Counted from the first letter of the stretch, positions 1 to 11,609 are shown. The stretch: DNA of 64,000 nucleotides from Delphinus delphis (GCF_949987515.2 NC_082693.1:20890994-20954993); one strand, 5' to 3'. A program made the numbers and translations. The notes: generated by a model not told the origin, from the sequence alone.

Positions 1-479
1 TCAAAGGCAGCAGTAGCTAGATTGGTCTCGGTAAGAGGGGTCCATGCTCTTGGGCTCACACATAACTTCTGTTTCTACCACCATGTTTGCTCTGTTTGTG
101 TGTCTATCCTGCTTGCTCTGGGTGACTGATGACAAAGACTGGCTAATGTCAAGTGACTATTCATTTTGTCTCCTTGGTTGTTCAGGGCTTTTTCTGTGGT
201 AGATGCTTTCTGGTCAGTATTCACATATAATACACAAGTTTTCACACTTCATGCTGTCACCTATATGTCTATCCACAAGACTCCTTGTTTCTCATCTTCC
301 AGTTCTTTTCCTTCCAGTTCCCTAGCCAGACAGTCAGGCCATTGGATGCTGCCCAGGGATTTATATATATCCTCACCTTGGATCACTTCTCCTTTCACCC
401 AAAGCCAATGAGCAATTGTAGTGTTCACAGGTCTACCATTGAGAAGAATCTCCTCTCTGTTGTCTTTCCAGGTGTAGCA
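1..479 (-). repeat. Possible endogenous retrovirus internal fragment (low confidence)
   Basis: The minus strand has an open stretch (506 to 261) whose translation, with motifs such as HWLWVKGEV and WPDCLARELEG, reminds me of internal sequence of old ERVL/MaLR-type elements. No protease, reverse transcriptase or LTR is visible next to it, so the class cannot be fixed. The stretch stops where a MER5-like element begins. It could equally be an unrelated chance ORF. Confidence 0.3.
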
Positions 480-662
480 CAGAGGTACTGAAGTTTTAGT
501 TTGCATGAGAATTATCTGGACAGCTATTCAAACCATAGATTGCTGGGCTCAACCCCCAGAGTTTCTGATTAAGTAGGTCTGGAATAGGAACCAATACTTT
601 ACATTTCTAACAAGTTTCTAGGTGGTACTTCTGGTCTGGGGACTGTATTTTGAAAGCCACTG
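480..662 (-). mobile_element. MER5-like non-autonomous hAT (Charlie group) element
   Basis: The block reads as a decayed MER5A/B unit: a degenerate CAG...ACTTTAG-type left end, the core CCCCAGAGTTTCTGATTAAG followed by TAGGTCTGG, then TTTCTAACAAGTTTCTAGG, ending in GAAAGCCACTG. The flanking 8-mers (GTGTAGCA left, CTCTAGAG right) agree at only four of eight positions but resemble the NTCTAGAN target preference of Charlie elements. It has no coding capacity. Confidence 0.75.
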
Positions 663-759
663 CTCTAGAGATTATAAAATGCATAATCTACACTTTATTA
701 CAGTCTATAAGTAGCATTTTACCACTTCATGAACAATATAAAAAGCTTTTATCTCTAAA

Positions 760-1720
760 ACTGCCCTTACTTATGACTACTCTTTTTGCTTTTATTGTCA
801 TGTATTTTACTTCAACCTATGTTATAAACTCTACCACATGTTATTTTTTAAATTATTTGTGTTGTTTTAAATAGTCACTAGTCTTCTAAAAAGTTTTAAA
901 CGAATTAATCTTTTACATTTATCCATATGTTTATCCTCTCTGGAGCTTTTCATTCTTTTTAAAAATTTCATGCTTCCATTTGTAATCATTTCCTTTCATT
1001 CTGAAGGACTCCTTTTAGAATGTTTTGTAGATCTGCTGGCAAAAATGTTCCTCAGCTTTGCTTTGCTTGAAAATGTCTGTATTTAACCTTTACTTCTGAA
1101 AGATATTTTCACTGGGTAAAGAGCTCTAGGTTGGCAGTTTTCCTTCTTTTTTTTCCCTAGCACTTTGAAGATGTCATTTAATTGTCTCTTGGCTTCCACC
1201 ATTCGTATAATTGTTCCCTTGATGACATCTTTTTTTTTCCTCTGGCTACTTTTAAAATTTCCTTTTATATTCAGTCTTGAGCAGTTAATCATGATGTTTT
1301 TAGGAGTTTTTTCTTTGTATTTATCTTATTTGGGGTTCACTGAGCTTCTTGTATCTGTGGTGATGTCTTTCATCAGTTTTGGAAAATCCAGAGATATTAT
1401 CTCTTTAAATATTCCTTCTCTCCATTCTTTTTTTCCTCTTCCAGAACTCCAGAACACAGGTTAGACCATTTAACAGTCTTTTTCTTTTTTAAAATTATTT
1501 TTCTTATCTGTGCTTCAGTCTGAATAATTTATTTTGAGTTGTCTTTGAATTCACTGACTCATTCCATGAAATCCTAATTTTGTACACTGTATAGTCCTAG
1601 AAAGTTCATTTAGTTCTTTTTAGAGATTCCATTTCTCTGCGTAAATTCTTCATATTTTCAGCCACTTTGTCCATCTTTTCCTTTATTTAACATGTTTATA
1701 ATAGTTTTTTTAGCTTGCTT
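760..1720. repeat. Ancient L1 (L1M-type) remnant, first part
   Basis: The text follows a well-known old L1 segment: GATCTGCTGGCAAAAATG, GAAAATGTCTGTATTTAACC, a stretch about the cell-size TTTTCACTGGGTAAAGAG, and GGGGTTCACTGAGCTTCTTG. It is split by a SINE and a younger L1 3' end at about 1720-2142 and resumes afterwards, so all three pieces are one interrupted old insertion. Strand was not settled. Confidence 0.6.
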
Positions 1721-1724
1721 CTTT

Positions 1725-2019
1725 TTTTAAAAAATTTATTTATTTATTTATGGCTGTGTTGGGTCTTCGTTTCTGTGCGAGGGCTTTCTCTAGTTGTGGC
1801 AAGCAGGGGCCACTCTTCATTGAGGTGTGCGGGCCTCTCACTATCGCTGCCTCTCTTGTTCTCTGCAGAGCACAGGCTCCAGATGCGCAGGCTCAGTAAT
1901 TGTGACTCACGGGCCCAGTTGCTCCGCGGCATGTGGGATCTTCCCAGACCAGGGCTCGAACTCGTGTCCCCTGCATTGGCAGGCAGATTCTCAACCACTG
2001 CGTCACCAGGGAAGCCCCT
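1725..2019 (-). mobile_element. CHR-type SINE, long form
   Basis: Read on the minus strand, the element starts with GGGCTTCCCTGGTGACGCAG and a B-box-like GAGTTCGAGCC, and ends in an A/T-rich tail that appears on the plus strand as T runs plus TTTATTTATTTA. The distal half (GGGTCTTCG..., GAGGGCTTTCTCTAG) marks the longer and older form. A clean TSD was not found. Confidence 0.85.
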
Positions 2020-2026
2020 AGCCCCG

Positions 2027-2142
2027 AATTTTTTTTTATTGGAGTATAGTTGATTTACAGTGTTGTGTTAGTTTCTGCTGTACAGCAAAGTGAATCAGCC
2101 ATACATACACTTATATCTACTCTCAGTTCCAACATCTGGGTC
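2027..2142 (-). mobile_element. L1 3' end, older 3'UTR lineage
   Basis: A T run is followed by TTGGAGTATAGTTGATTTAC and GTTTCTGCTGTACAGCAAAG, the antisense of an artiodactyl/cetacean L1 3'UTR. The copy is severely 5' truncated (about 115 bp) and sits with the neighbouring SINE inside the old L1. Confidence 0.75.
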
Positions 2143-2660
2143 ATCTCTAGTTTTACGTCTATTATTTTCTTGATTAAAAGTTACTTTTTCCTACTTCTTT
2201 GCATGCCCTTTTTTATTGTTAATTTTTAAAATTTTATTCTGGACGTTGTATTAAAAACCTGTAGATATTGACGTAACTGTGTTTCTTTTCAGGTAGGGCA
2301 CATTACCAGGCAGCAAGGTTGAGGGACTAATCACTTCAATTCCATCAGGAATTGAGTTGGGATGGGAATGGTTACAGCTTTAGGTTGCTTTGGTTCTCAT
2401 CTGGCTTGAAATGTGTTGAGAATGAGATCTGTCCTGTTTTTAGTACAGCTGCTCTCCCCAATCTGACTTGGAGATTTAATCACTCACGCAATGGGGAGCT
2501 CTCTCTACCTTTCCAGCCTAGTGCCCCAGCTTCCCAAGCTGCCCAGCATTCATCAAAAGTCTCAAGGGCAAAGACTGACTGGTGGGGAGAGCTGCTTATT
2601 CTTTTGTGGATTCCTCTAGGCTCAAATATATCACTCATGCTACTGTGGCTGTTATAGACG
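2143..2660. repeat. Ancient L1 (L1M-type) remnant, continuation
   Basis: After the nested insertions the old L1 text resumes with TTCCAACATCTGGGTCATCT and GGACGTTGTATTAAAAACCT, which follow on from the sequence before 1720. The match fades towards 2660. Confidence 0.5.
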
Positions 2661-2934
2661 CTGTTAGATTTTCCTTTCCCTTGGAAGAAGAATCCCTTTT
2701 CTCATGGCAAGCTCAATTGTCTACCTATCTCAAGCTTAGCAGATGCTACTAGGGAGGAAAAGTTTCTTCCCTGTCTGGAAGTTAATTCCTTTAGACTTTT
2801 TGGCATCCATTTTTTCTTCTTTTCAGTTTATCCATTTTCCCCCTACAGTGAGAGCTATAATTTTCTATAGACTTTTACATCATAACCTAAAATAGAACTC
2901 ATCTAAATTGTTTGTAACCCCTATGAAAACCATG

Positions 2935-3110
2935 CAAATTAGATATTATCACCTTTATTTGAAGGTGAATATCACCTTAAAGATTAAGGTGAAGCTTAGA
3001 ATGGACCACTTGCCTGACATTATCCTATTTGAAAGGACAGAATCCGAATTCCACTGCAGGCTGAACTTGCCATGCCTCCAGAGCTAGTGCCACCTCCCTT
3101 CCCCACCCTG
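2935..3110 (-). repeat. MIR remnant
   Basis: The order ATTATCACCTTTAT, AAGGTGAAGCTTAGA, ACTTGCCTGACATTATC, GAATCCGAATTCCA and GAGCTAGTGCCAC fits the reverse complement of a diverged MIR. Divergence is high, so this is a moderate call. Confidence 0.4.
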
Positions 3111-4518
3111 CACTTTACTCCTTTCACTATAAAGGCACTGCTGTAAGGAGGCTCAGGAAAAAAAAAAAGTGTTCTGTGGTCGAATTAATCTAAGAAATGC
3201 TGCAGGCTATCTTCCCCTCTTTAAGATTCATGATATCCACCAGCATGTTAAAGTCCTACAGTAAATAACTTGTTTAATACAATGTTTTCTAAACTTGTTT
3301 GACTTCAGGACTTTCCCCCACCTCAGCAAATAATAGCGGTATCACTCCACAGAACTAGAGTTGTGTGGAGTACATTTTGCACAGAACAGCACTACATTAT
3401 TTTCTCCTGATTCTGCTGGTTATGTCTTCCAAAAAGGTCATTTAGGCATTATTTTATAATAATTCACCAAAGCATTTAATGAAGAACGCAGCACTAAATT
3501 TTATTAATTTAATTATTTCCTATAGAAGAAATACACGTTTAACTGAATGTTTAGAATAAATCTGTTTTAAGCCGTGCCTTTACAAAAAAAAAAGGTAAAT
3601 ATGAGAGAACAAAGTTAGCATAATAAATTATATTGTTTTATTTAAAATATATTATCTTACATGAAGCAAGTTGCTCTACCCTTATCAATAATGAATCATT
3701 CTGCAACATATAGAAATGGTACTTTAGAAATATTTTATGTCAGAAGAACAAGGAACTTCAACGACTGAGAAACTTACAGCTGTCCAGACAGAGGTCATAA
3801 AAACAGAAGTATTTTCTCCATCAGGTAGATTCACTGGATATCACTATCTTGCATTAATATCTTTACCTGGATTTCACTGTAAAGGTTAAAATAAAACTTA
3901 CACAATATGTATGTTGCAGGAAATATGTTAGAGTGTATTAATTCGGTTAAGACTCATGATATAAAATTTCTCATGAACTAAAAATCAAATTGATTTCCAC
4001 TGGATCTTCTGGAATTTCTACCAGATTCCAGGGTCAATGAATGTCCACGTTGTTCTTTGAGACAGGAGTCCTTTACGTGGTTTAAAAGCATCATTGGCCA
4101 TGATCTGCTGGTGAGAAAGCTCAGTGTATTAGACTCAGATGCACCAGGCAGTTACTATGTCCAGGACATGATGATATGTTCCCTGACCCTGAATACCAAA
4201 TGTTTACTGAGAAACAGGTGGCTACCCTTGACCAAAAAATCCACACTTCATTCATCTTCCCACTGTTACGTGAATAAATGCTGATCAGTGGTTCCTGTTA
4301 CAGGGACTATAGAAACATGACTTTTACTTTTACAGAAAAATAGTGACCCCTGACATACTGAATTTCAGCTTAATCAGTTATAATCTCTTGGCCAATCTTG
4401 TTTTATGTATGCTTCCTCCCATTTTGCACTATCTCCAATCCCTCCACCACTAAGTGGATTATTTTAAGGCAAGTACTAGACATTGCACTTCAGAATGATT
4501 CTCTAGGACTTTCTGTTT
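3111..4518. other. Unassigned stretch
   Basis: AT-rich sequence with short A runs. Only short chance ORFs are present (up to 75 codons). I recognise no repeat, exon or RNA gene. Confidence 0.5.
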
Positions 4519-4530
4519 CCTGTACATTAC

Positions 4531-4738
4531 TCTTTTTTTTTTTTTGCGGTACGCGGATCCTCTCACTGCTGTGGCCTCTCCCGTTGCGGAGCACAGGCTC
4601 CGGACGCGCAGGCTCAGTGGCCATGGCTCATGGGCCGAGCCGCTCCATGGCACGTGGGATCCTCCCAGACCGGGGCACGAACCCGTGTCCCCTGCATCGG
4701 CAGGCGGACTCTCAACCACTGCGCCACCAGGGAAGCCC
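4531..4738 (-). mobile_element. CHR-type SINE, short form
   Basis: A T run, then GCGGTACGCGGATCC, through to GCGCCACCAGGGAAGCCC; on the minus strand this is tRNA-like head, body and A tail. It is flanked by a perfect TSD, TGTACATTAC, at 4521-4530 and 4739-4748. Short ORFs on both strands here are SINE translations. Confidence 0.95.
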
Positions 4739-4975
4739 TGTACATTACATTATTTTAGAAAAATTAAACCTTTTATTTTGGAAGCGTTTTAGATTTATAG
4801 GAAATTTGCAAAGATAGTGCAGAGTTTCCATAGTACACAGAGTTTCTATATACCCTATGACAATCTCCCCTATTATTATTTTACATTAGTATGGTGCATT
4901 TGTCACAATTACTGAGTTAATACTGATGCATTTGTATTAACTAGCGTCCACAGTTTTTTCAGATTTCTTTAGTTT

Positions 4976-5104
4976 AGTTTTTTTTTTTTTTTTTTTTGGC
5001 TGCACCACGCGGCATGTGGATCTTAGTTCCCCGACCAGGGATCAAACCCACAGCCCTGCAGTGGAAGTATGGAGTCTTAACCACTGGATGGCCAGGGAAG
5101 CCCC
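4976..5104 (-). mobile_element. Short tRNA-derived SINE (CHR relative)
   Basis: About 110 bp of body after a T run: GGCTGCACCACGCGGCATGT, AGTTCCCCGACCAGGG, and CTTAACCACTGGATGGCCAG. It keeps the tRNA-like head but lacks the middle of the longer elements. A perfect 15-bp TSD, AGATTTCTTTAGTTT, lies at 4961-4975 and 5105-5119. Confidence 0.93.
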
Positions 5105-5264
5105 AGATTTCTTTAGTTTTTACCTAATGTCTATCTTCTATTCTAGGATCTTATCCAAGGCACTGCATTACGCTTAGTTATCATGTGTCCTTAGACTCCT
5201 CTTGACTGCAGCAGTTTCTCAAATTTTCCCTGTTTTTTTTTTAAATACTGGTCAAAGTATTTTT

Positions 5265-5547
5265 TTTTTAAATTTATTTATTTTTGGCTGTGTTGGGTCT
5301 TCGTTTCTGTGCGAGGACTTTCTCTAGGTGTGGTGAGTGGGGGCCACTCTTCATCGCAGTGCACGGGCCTCTCACTGTTGCGGCCTCTCTTGTTGTGGAG
5401 CACCGGCTCCAGATGCGCAGGCTCAGTAGTTGTGGCTCACGGGCTTAGTTGCTCCGCGGCATGTGGTATCTTCCCAGACCAGGACTCGAACCCGTGTCCC
5501 CTGCATTGGCAGGCAGATCCTCAACCACTACCCCACCAGGGAAGCCC
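5265..5547 (-). mobile_element. CHR-type SINE, long form
   Basis: Long form with GGCTGTGTTGGGTCTTCG and GAGGACTTTCTCTAGGTG distal to the shared head. A perfect 16-bp TSD, TGGTCAAAGTATTTTT, lies at 5249-5264 and 5548-5563, and the surrounding old L1 reads through when the SINE is removed. Confidence 0.95.
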
Positions 5548-6947
5548 TGGTCAAAGTATTTTTGTAGAATATTCCTTAATTGGGAATTGTGTGATGTTTT
5601 TCTCAAAAGTAGACTGGGACCATGGAATTTGGGGAAGAAAACTACAGAGGTGAAGCGCCCTTATCACATCATATCACTGGTGTATACTTTTAAAACCACG
5701 TATCACGATAGAGGTTAACCTTGATCACCTGGCTAATATACTGCTGTCAATTTCCTTCACTGTAAAGCTACACTTCCCCCGCTATTTCCATACTGTACTC
5801 TTCGAAAGGACGACATTCTGTGCAGTCTACATAATGAGGGGAATTATGTTCCACCTTCTTGAAGGGAAATATCTACGTAGATTGTTTGGAACTTGGCTGG
5901 GAGGTTTGTGCATTCTCTCCTATTTACTTAGTTATTCAATCATTTATTTATAGCAGTATGTACTCATAGGTATGTCTTATATCTTGAGTTATAATCCCAT
6001 ACTAACTTATTTATTTGTTGCTCCAATTGTTCCAGTTTTAGCCACTGGGAGCTCTTTCAGTAGGTTCCTGTGTCCCTTTGACATATAGCTATCACTGTGG
6101 GTTTTTTTTATGTGATTGACTGTTTTTTGAGCACTTCCTTACTATGCTTTAGGCCCATACTGTGTCTTTCCAGCCCCAGTCCTAGAATCAGTCATTTCTG
6201 GCTCCTTTATTGGGGGATGGTACCAGAACTGGGTGCTAGATGTGCTCATCACTACTGGGGTGTCACTGCTTCCAGGTTCTCTCAGTTGACAGAGCAAAGA
6301 AATACGCCTGTGTATGCACATATCAATAAGTATTTCTATATGTAACCATCTGTATATATAATAAGCTAAAAATGAATTCATAGTGATGTCTCCAACTCTA
6401 CTTCAATACCACATAAACCCATTCAAGCTTTTTGCCCTTTGTAATCTCCCTCCATCAGTGAGAAGCCTGGCTCTTGCCATCTGCCATCCATTTATATGGT
6501 AATTTAATTCCCGTATACATGTATAATGGTTTCCAAAATGTTAACCCAACCTCCATGGAAACAACTTTATCAACTAAAATATAGTTCTTATGTATAATTT
6601 CTTTCATCTTCAGTCTTAACGGTCTTCATTCATTTCCAAAGTTATTTAGGTCAGCACCTTATTTCCCCACCCCTCTAAGGATTGATAAAATCCAAAAGAG
6701 CACAAAACTATAATAACAGAGTAAAAGCAACCCATAGGCCATTTCACCCCCCTAAAATTAACAATAATTCCTTAATATTATTAAATACTTAGTCAATGTT
6801 CATTTTTTCTATTATCTCATAAATGTTTTATTTTAGTATTGGCTTGAGTCCCAAATATAAACAAGTTTCACCCATTGAATTTGGCTGATATAACTATTAA
6901 TTTTCTCTTAATCTGTAGGTTTTCTGCTCTCATTTCTACCTTGCCAT

Positions 6948-6953
<6 letters not shown>

Positions 6954-6982
<29 letters not shown>

Positions 6983-7177
6983 TTTGTGGTACGCGGGCTT
7001 CTCACTGTTGTGCCCTTTCCCGTTGCGGAGCACAGGCTCCGGACGCGCAGGCTCAGCGGCCATGGCTCACGGACCCAGCCGCTCCGTGGCATGTGGGATC
7101 TTCCCGGAACGGGGCACGAACCTGTGTCCCCTGCATCGGCAGGCGGACTCTCAACCACTGCGCCACCAGGGAAGCCC
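6954..7177 (-). mobile_element. CHR-type SINE, short form, with (TTTA)n tail
   Basis: The tail has become a perfect TTTA repeat instead of pure T. The body runs from GTGGTACGCGGGCTTCTC to GCGCCACCAGGGAAGCCC. The TSD GCCATTTATTT lies at 6943-6953 and 7178-7188. Confidence 0.93.
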
Positions 7178-7839
7178 GCCATTTATTTTTTGAAGATATG
7201 CTTCGTTTGCATTTCTTCCTATAGAATTTTCTTCCTGCGGAAATTCTGTCCTATAGAATTTTCTATTTGCTGGATTTTGCTGATATTTAATATCTTACTT
7301 CTTTCTCTGTATTTCCTATAATCCAGTATTTCTGTAGTCTGTATTTCTTGTAATCTTGTATTTAGATCTAGAAGCCTAAGCAGATTTGATGGGAGGAGGA
7401 AGAGGACACTAATATTTCATAGGCAGAGTTGTGTACTTAGGACATTCCATCTAGAAGCACATAGTGTCTACACATCTCTCTTTTTGTGATGTTAAGAATG
7501 ATCAATGCGTTAAGATATTGTTAATCTGTTATAAAGTTCATCATCAGCCTTTTACCTAATCATTTTAGCAACCACTGATGATGGTTACTTAGATCTAGTA
7601 TTTCATCAGGGTTTAGAAGTCAAACCTGATGTATTCAGTTTATAAGTGCCAAGAGGAACTAATATTTAACTACCCATTCTCTGCAAGAAAAATATGGTAT
7701 TAGAGTCTGGATTAATTGTGATAAGGTGAGAATGATGGCATATAAGAGTGACATTTGGTTTTACTGCATTGCTCTAACAGTATAACTTGAGAGCTGAGTT
7801 GGAGAGCTGGGAAACACTGAGTAATGATATACTTCTTCT

Positions 7840-7965
7840 TTCTAGGAATGCTAACTGATTTTCCCAATGTCTCTTAGCTAGTGAGTGGTAAGGCTGGAAA
7901 CAGAATATAGGTCTCTGGACTATGGATTCAGTGTCCTTTCCACCAAACCCTGATGCCATCCTGCT
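7840..7965 (-). repeat. MIR remnant
   Basis: TTAGCTAGTGAGTGGTAAGG, GGCTGGAAACAGAATATAGG and a degenerate CCACCAAACC end follow the antisense order of the MIR tRNA-like half. Confidence 0.6.
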
Positions 7966-9030
7966 TTTGTGTGCTCTTCAGCACTGGGTCAGCAGACACA
8001 ATAACGTCATTTATTTGGCAATATGGAAAGATATAGGATTTCCCTATTTTAAGACAGAGGAAAGCTTGCTTTATTAGTAATCAGTTTTGCTTCACAGAGA
8101 GAAGAGGTGGTCTATAACTCTTGGTAAGAAGAAAGACTCTGTTCTGGCTGGGGGCAGGGGTTGTCACTGGATGGCTCCTTGCTGATTTGATCACCCAGGG
8201 TGAATGGTTAGTGAAGCACTTGTTTATTTATTCTTAACCCCGGCTAAGAAAAAATGGTGACTGAAGTAAAGAACTGAATGTCTGACCTTTACAGAATAAA
8301 GGCATTGCACATATTGTCTTGGCATTTCGCATTGTTTCTATCCTTTTCTGTGCTAGCCCCTGTACCTCTGGAGCTGAGAAGGCTGTGATTTACATCTCCA
8401 CACTCCCTTTCCAGCAGAGGTTTGGATTCAATTTAAATAATGAAAACGAGATGCATTCATATGAGATTTAGAAGGTAAAGGAAAGTTCCTCAGGCATCAG
8501 GGGCAGGTGTGTGAACTTCCGCAAATGTGGGTTTTTGCAGTTGCCTACGATAATTCCCTGCCAGTTACCCTCCCCAGGGCTGCAGGCAGCTGTGACTTTT
8601 AGCAGTGGTTTCCTGCAGTTTTTAGACCAATGGGCAGCAGCAGGAACCTGCTGATTCTCTGGACAAAAACTACACCTAAATACTGAAGGCTAAATGATCC
8701 CCCATCCCCTGCAATTTTTGCTCCCAGCTCCTCCAGTGGTTTTGAAAGCATCTGCTTCAACGTACGAATTCTTTTCTGTTTGAAATGCACCGAGTAGTTT
8801 CTGTTTTTCTAATTGAACTCTGATATAAAAAGTAATTAGTGTCCGTGTCTGAAGTTCAAATGGTAGGATCGATTTATATCTCCGATAGTAAAGAAAACAG
8901 GAAGATGCAAAGTAAGCTGTAAAGCAGAAGAAAGAATCACATAGTTTTAGTTAAAAATGAAAAAGTACAGAAAAGTCATAACTGTCCACATTTCACTTTG
9001 TCTTTTTTTAACCTTAAAGACAAAGCTAAG
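7966..9030. other. Unassigned stretch
   Basis: Mixed-composition sequence without a repeat that I recognise and with only short chance ORFs. The part around 8580-8800 is relatively GC-balanced and could be tested for conservation, but I see no splice-site and ORF combination in it. Confidence 0.4.
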
Positions 9031-9410
9031 TCTACTTTAATCTTCATCATCCGCCCAACATCATGTTCCATTCCCTTCCCCATTTCCCAGAGAAACAACC
9101 CTATTGAGTTTGTTTATATACTTGCAACCCGTATTTTACATATAAGTACGTAGTAACATTTCATGTGTTTTAAAAACAGCATCATATGTACATATTCTCC
9201 ATCTTGCATGTGTGTCTTCAGCCTCACATTTTTGAAGTTGATCCAGGTTCAATTGCTTCAGCTGCTGCGTAGTGTTTCCTGGTTGATTTTGTATTAATTT
9301 TGTATTAATATGTTCACCTACTGATGGGCATTTAGGTTGTTTCCAATTGTTCGGTATCATGACTTTTATGCTGTCAATACTATAATAAACTCCTCTTGTT
9401 CTGAACGCTT
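9031..9410 (-). repeat. Ancient L1 ORF2 3'-region remnant (antisense)
   Basis: CACCTACTGATGGGCATTTA followed by GGTTGTTTCCAATTGTTCGG, with upstream low-complexity matches, is the antisense of the L1 ORF2 C-terminal region. Divergence is high. Confidence 0.5.
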
Positions 9411-10234
9411 TCTGAGTCTTGAATTTTAACGAAGCTAAGACAACATATATATTTCAAAAATATCTTTCACCTCTTTGTATTTTCTTGGAAGACAGTTACT
9501 TAACAGTGATGGGGTCCACACCCTAAAAACAGAAAAGTCTGATTCTAAATGATCAAAAAATCATACAGTTTAGATGAACAGGATTTTCTCAAATTCTTCA
9601 TCCCTTCTGACTAGATGAAGCCACGGAGACAGAAGGGAATCATCCGCGTTAATAATTACTCGTGAGTCTTTGGCTTTTGAATTGTGCCACTGCAGTGTTT
9701 GCTTCATAGTGCCTTGTGCCCACACCAAAAAGTAGCCGTAAGAAACTCCGTGCCTCGTTTGGAGCTGCTCATCTATACCTTTTGCTTAGGCTCAATGTCA
9801 GTTTCTTGCTCCCTAACAAATCCCCTGGCAGTACAGAAACCAATGTTGGAGCACAGACTCTAGCAAGTGTGACAGTTATGCTTAGTGACTCTCTGGTGTA
9901 GTCCTTCACAAGCGTATTTAGTCACTCACTTGGCATGTTTCATGTAGAGATATGCTTTGCAGAGAAACAATTCCGAGAGGGTTGAAATGAGTCATAGTAG
10001 TTGATTAGTCTGTGGTGGTGGTGAGTCACTGGAACCAAAACATTTTGCAAAGTGCCTATTGACAGAGGACCAGATGCTCTGGTTTGAGCTAGTGAGATGT
10101 GACATTTTGGAAAATAGGAAGAAAATTGTGATATCTTACTATCTCCCCATGGAACATGCGGCCAGCTGCCTAGAGGAATACTTTCATTTTTGTGTAGACT
10201 GCTTCCTTGACTTAGAACACCCACTCCAGTGCTA
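9411..10234. other. Unassigned stretch
   Basis: No repeat family, RNA gene or convincing exon was recognised. The longest open frames (94-100 codons near 9940-10361) run into the adjacent L2 and are probably chance. Confidence 0.4.
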
Positions 10235-10492
10235 CCACTCTGACTTGCAAATTCCTATTACTCATCTTTCAAGATCCGTCTCAGGCCTGAAGTGTTTCTT
10301 GAGACACAGTTACTCACTCCCATCACGGAGCCTCACAGCTGTTGGTTTCTACTGTGATTAGACCATCTATCGTGTGATACTGTGATTTACCTGCCTTTGT
10401 ATTTATCTTCTTCATCATTCTTCAGGGGCAGAGACCTTGTGTTAGTTGTCCTTATATACTTAGCACGTGACACATAGTAGGGCTCGATTCAC
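10235..10492 (+). repeat. L2 3' end (resumes after two SINEs at about 11160)
   Basis: TGTGATTTACCTGCCTTTGT, CAGGGGCAGAGACCTTGTGT and TAGCACGTGACACATAGTAG follow the sense order of the L2 3' end. The tail continues after the SINE pair with TTTGTTTCTTTGTTAAATGG, so both SINEs landed in the L2 tail. Confidence 0.75.
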
Positions 10493-10793
10493 TTTTTAAA
10501 AATATTTATTTATTTATCTTATTTTTGGCTGTGTAGGGTCTCAGTTGCGGTGTACGGGCTCTTTCATTGCAGTGTGTGGGCTCTTTGTTGCGGCACATGG
10601 GCTTCTCTCTAGTTGGGGTGAACAGGCTCCAGAGCATGCAGACTCGGTAATTGCAGCACCTGGGCTCTCTAGTTGTGGCGCACAGGCTTAGTTGCCCCGT
10701 GGCATGTGGGATTTTAGTTCCCTGCCCAGGGATCGAACCCACATCCCCTGCTTGGAAGGCAGATTCTTAACCACTGGACCACCAGGGAAGTCC
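10493..10793 (-). mobile_element. CHR-type SINE, long form (first of two at one site)
   Basis: Body from TTTTTGGCTGTGTAGGGTCT to ACCACCAGGGAAGTCC, with a B-box-like stretch visible in antisense as GGGATCGAACCC. It is flanked by CTCGATTCAC at 10483-10492 and 10794-10803. The same 10-mer appears a third time at 11156-11165 after the next SINE. Confidence 0.93.
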
Positions 10794-10803
10794 CTCGATT
10801 CAC

Positions 10804-11155
10804 CTTTTTTTAAAAAATAAATTTATTTATTTTTGGCTGTGTTGGGTCTTCATCGCTGTGCGCAGGCTTTCTCTAGTTGCAGTGAGTGGGGGCTGCTCTT
10901 CATTGCAGTGCGTGGGCTTCTCATTGCGGTGGCTTTTCTTGTTGCGGAGCATGCGCTCTAGGCACGCGGGGTTCAGTAGTTGTGGCATGCGGGCTCAGTA
11001 GTTGTGGCTCATGGGCTCTAGAGTACAGGCTCAGTAGTTGTGGCACACGGGCTTAGTTGCTCCATGGCATGTAGGATCTTCCTGGGCCAGGGCTCGAACC
11101 CGTGTCCCCTGCAGCGGCAGGTGGATTCTTAACCACTGTGCCACCAGAGAAGTCC
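10804..11155 (-). mobile_element. CHR-type SINE, long form with repeated internal modules (second of two)
   Basis: Starts after CTCGATTCAC plus T/A-rich tail and ends at GCCACCAGAGAAGTCC. The middle holds three near-copies of a CAGTAGTTGTGGC module (about 10973, 10997 and 11030), which lengthens it to about 350 bp. The TSD CTCGATTCACCTTT is present on both sides (from 10794 and from 11156). Confidence 0.93.
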
Positions 11156-11234
11156 CTCGATTCACCTTTGTTTCTTTGTTAAATGGGTGCGTTACGGTTT
11201 TTGTAGGCACCAGGAGATGCTAATACTTATAACA

Positions 11235-11266
11235 GTAATAGTTAACATTTACCAAATGCTTCTTAT
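11235..11266 (-). repeat. MIR, first part (split by an L1 fragment)
   Basis: AGTTAACATTTACCAAATGC is the antisense 3' half of a MIR, which resumes at 11610 after a 343-bp L1 piece. Confidence 0.65.
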
Positions 11267-11609
11267 TCTAAGAGTTTCATGGTTCAGGTCTTACGTTCAG
11301 GTTTTCAGTCCATTTTGAGTTAATTTTTTTGTATGGTGTAAGATAGTGGTCCAGTTTCATTTGTTTGCATGTGGCTGTCCAGTTTTCCCAAGAGCATTCA
11401 TTGAAGATACTGTCTTTTTCCCATTGTATATTCTTGGCCCCTTTGCTGTAAATGAATTGACCACATATGCATGGGTTTATTTCTGGGCTCTCTATTCTGT
11501 TCCATTGATCTATGTGCCTGTTTTTATGCCAATACTATACTATTTTGATTCCTACAGTTTTGTAATATAGTTTGAAATCAGGTAGCATGATGCTTCCAGT
11601 TTTGTTCTT
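11267..11609 (-). mobile_element. Internal L1 ORF2 fragment inserted in a MIR
   Basis: The piece reads as antisense L1 ORF2 from the middle of the gene: CAGTCCATTTTGAGTTAATT, CATGTGGCTGTCCAGTTTTC, TGTTCCATTGATCTATGTGC and TTTGTAATATAGTTTGAAAT. It has neither an L1 3'UTR nor a T run, yet is framed by a 15-bp TSD with one mismatch, CCAA(A/G)TGCTTCTTAT, at 11252-11266 and 11610-11624. Confidence 0.85.

Larger units (their letters stand above)
4745..7650. repeat. Ancient L1 (L1M-type) 3'UTR-like remnant, interrupted by SINEs
   Basis: From CCTTTTATTTTGGAAGCG and GAAATTTGCAAAGATAGTGC through GTCAAAGTATTTTTGTAGAA, GAAGCGCCCTTATCACATCA, ATTCAATCATTTATTTATAG and CACTGGGAGCTCTTTCAG to TAGATCTAGAAGCCTAAGCA, the order matches one long old L1 segment that I recognise as recurrent in mammalian genomes. 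Three SINEs (4976-5104, 5265-5547, 6954-7177) interrupt it cleanly. Confidence 0.65.

Noticed and set aside
1715..2053. 112-codon plus-strand ORF
   Set aside because: It is the antisense reading of a SINE, and the same peptide pattern recurs at every SINE of the window.
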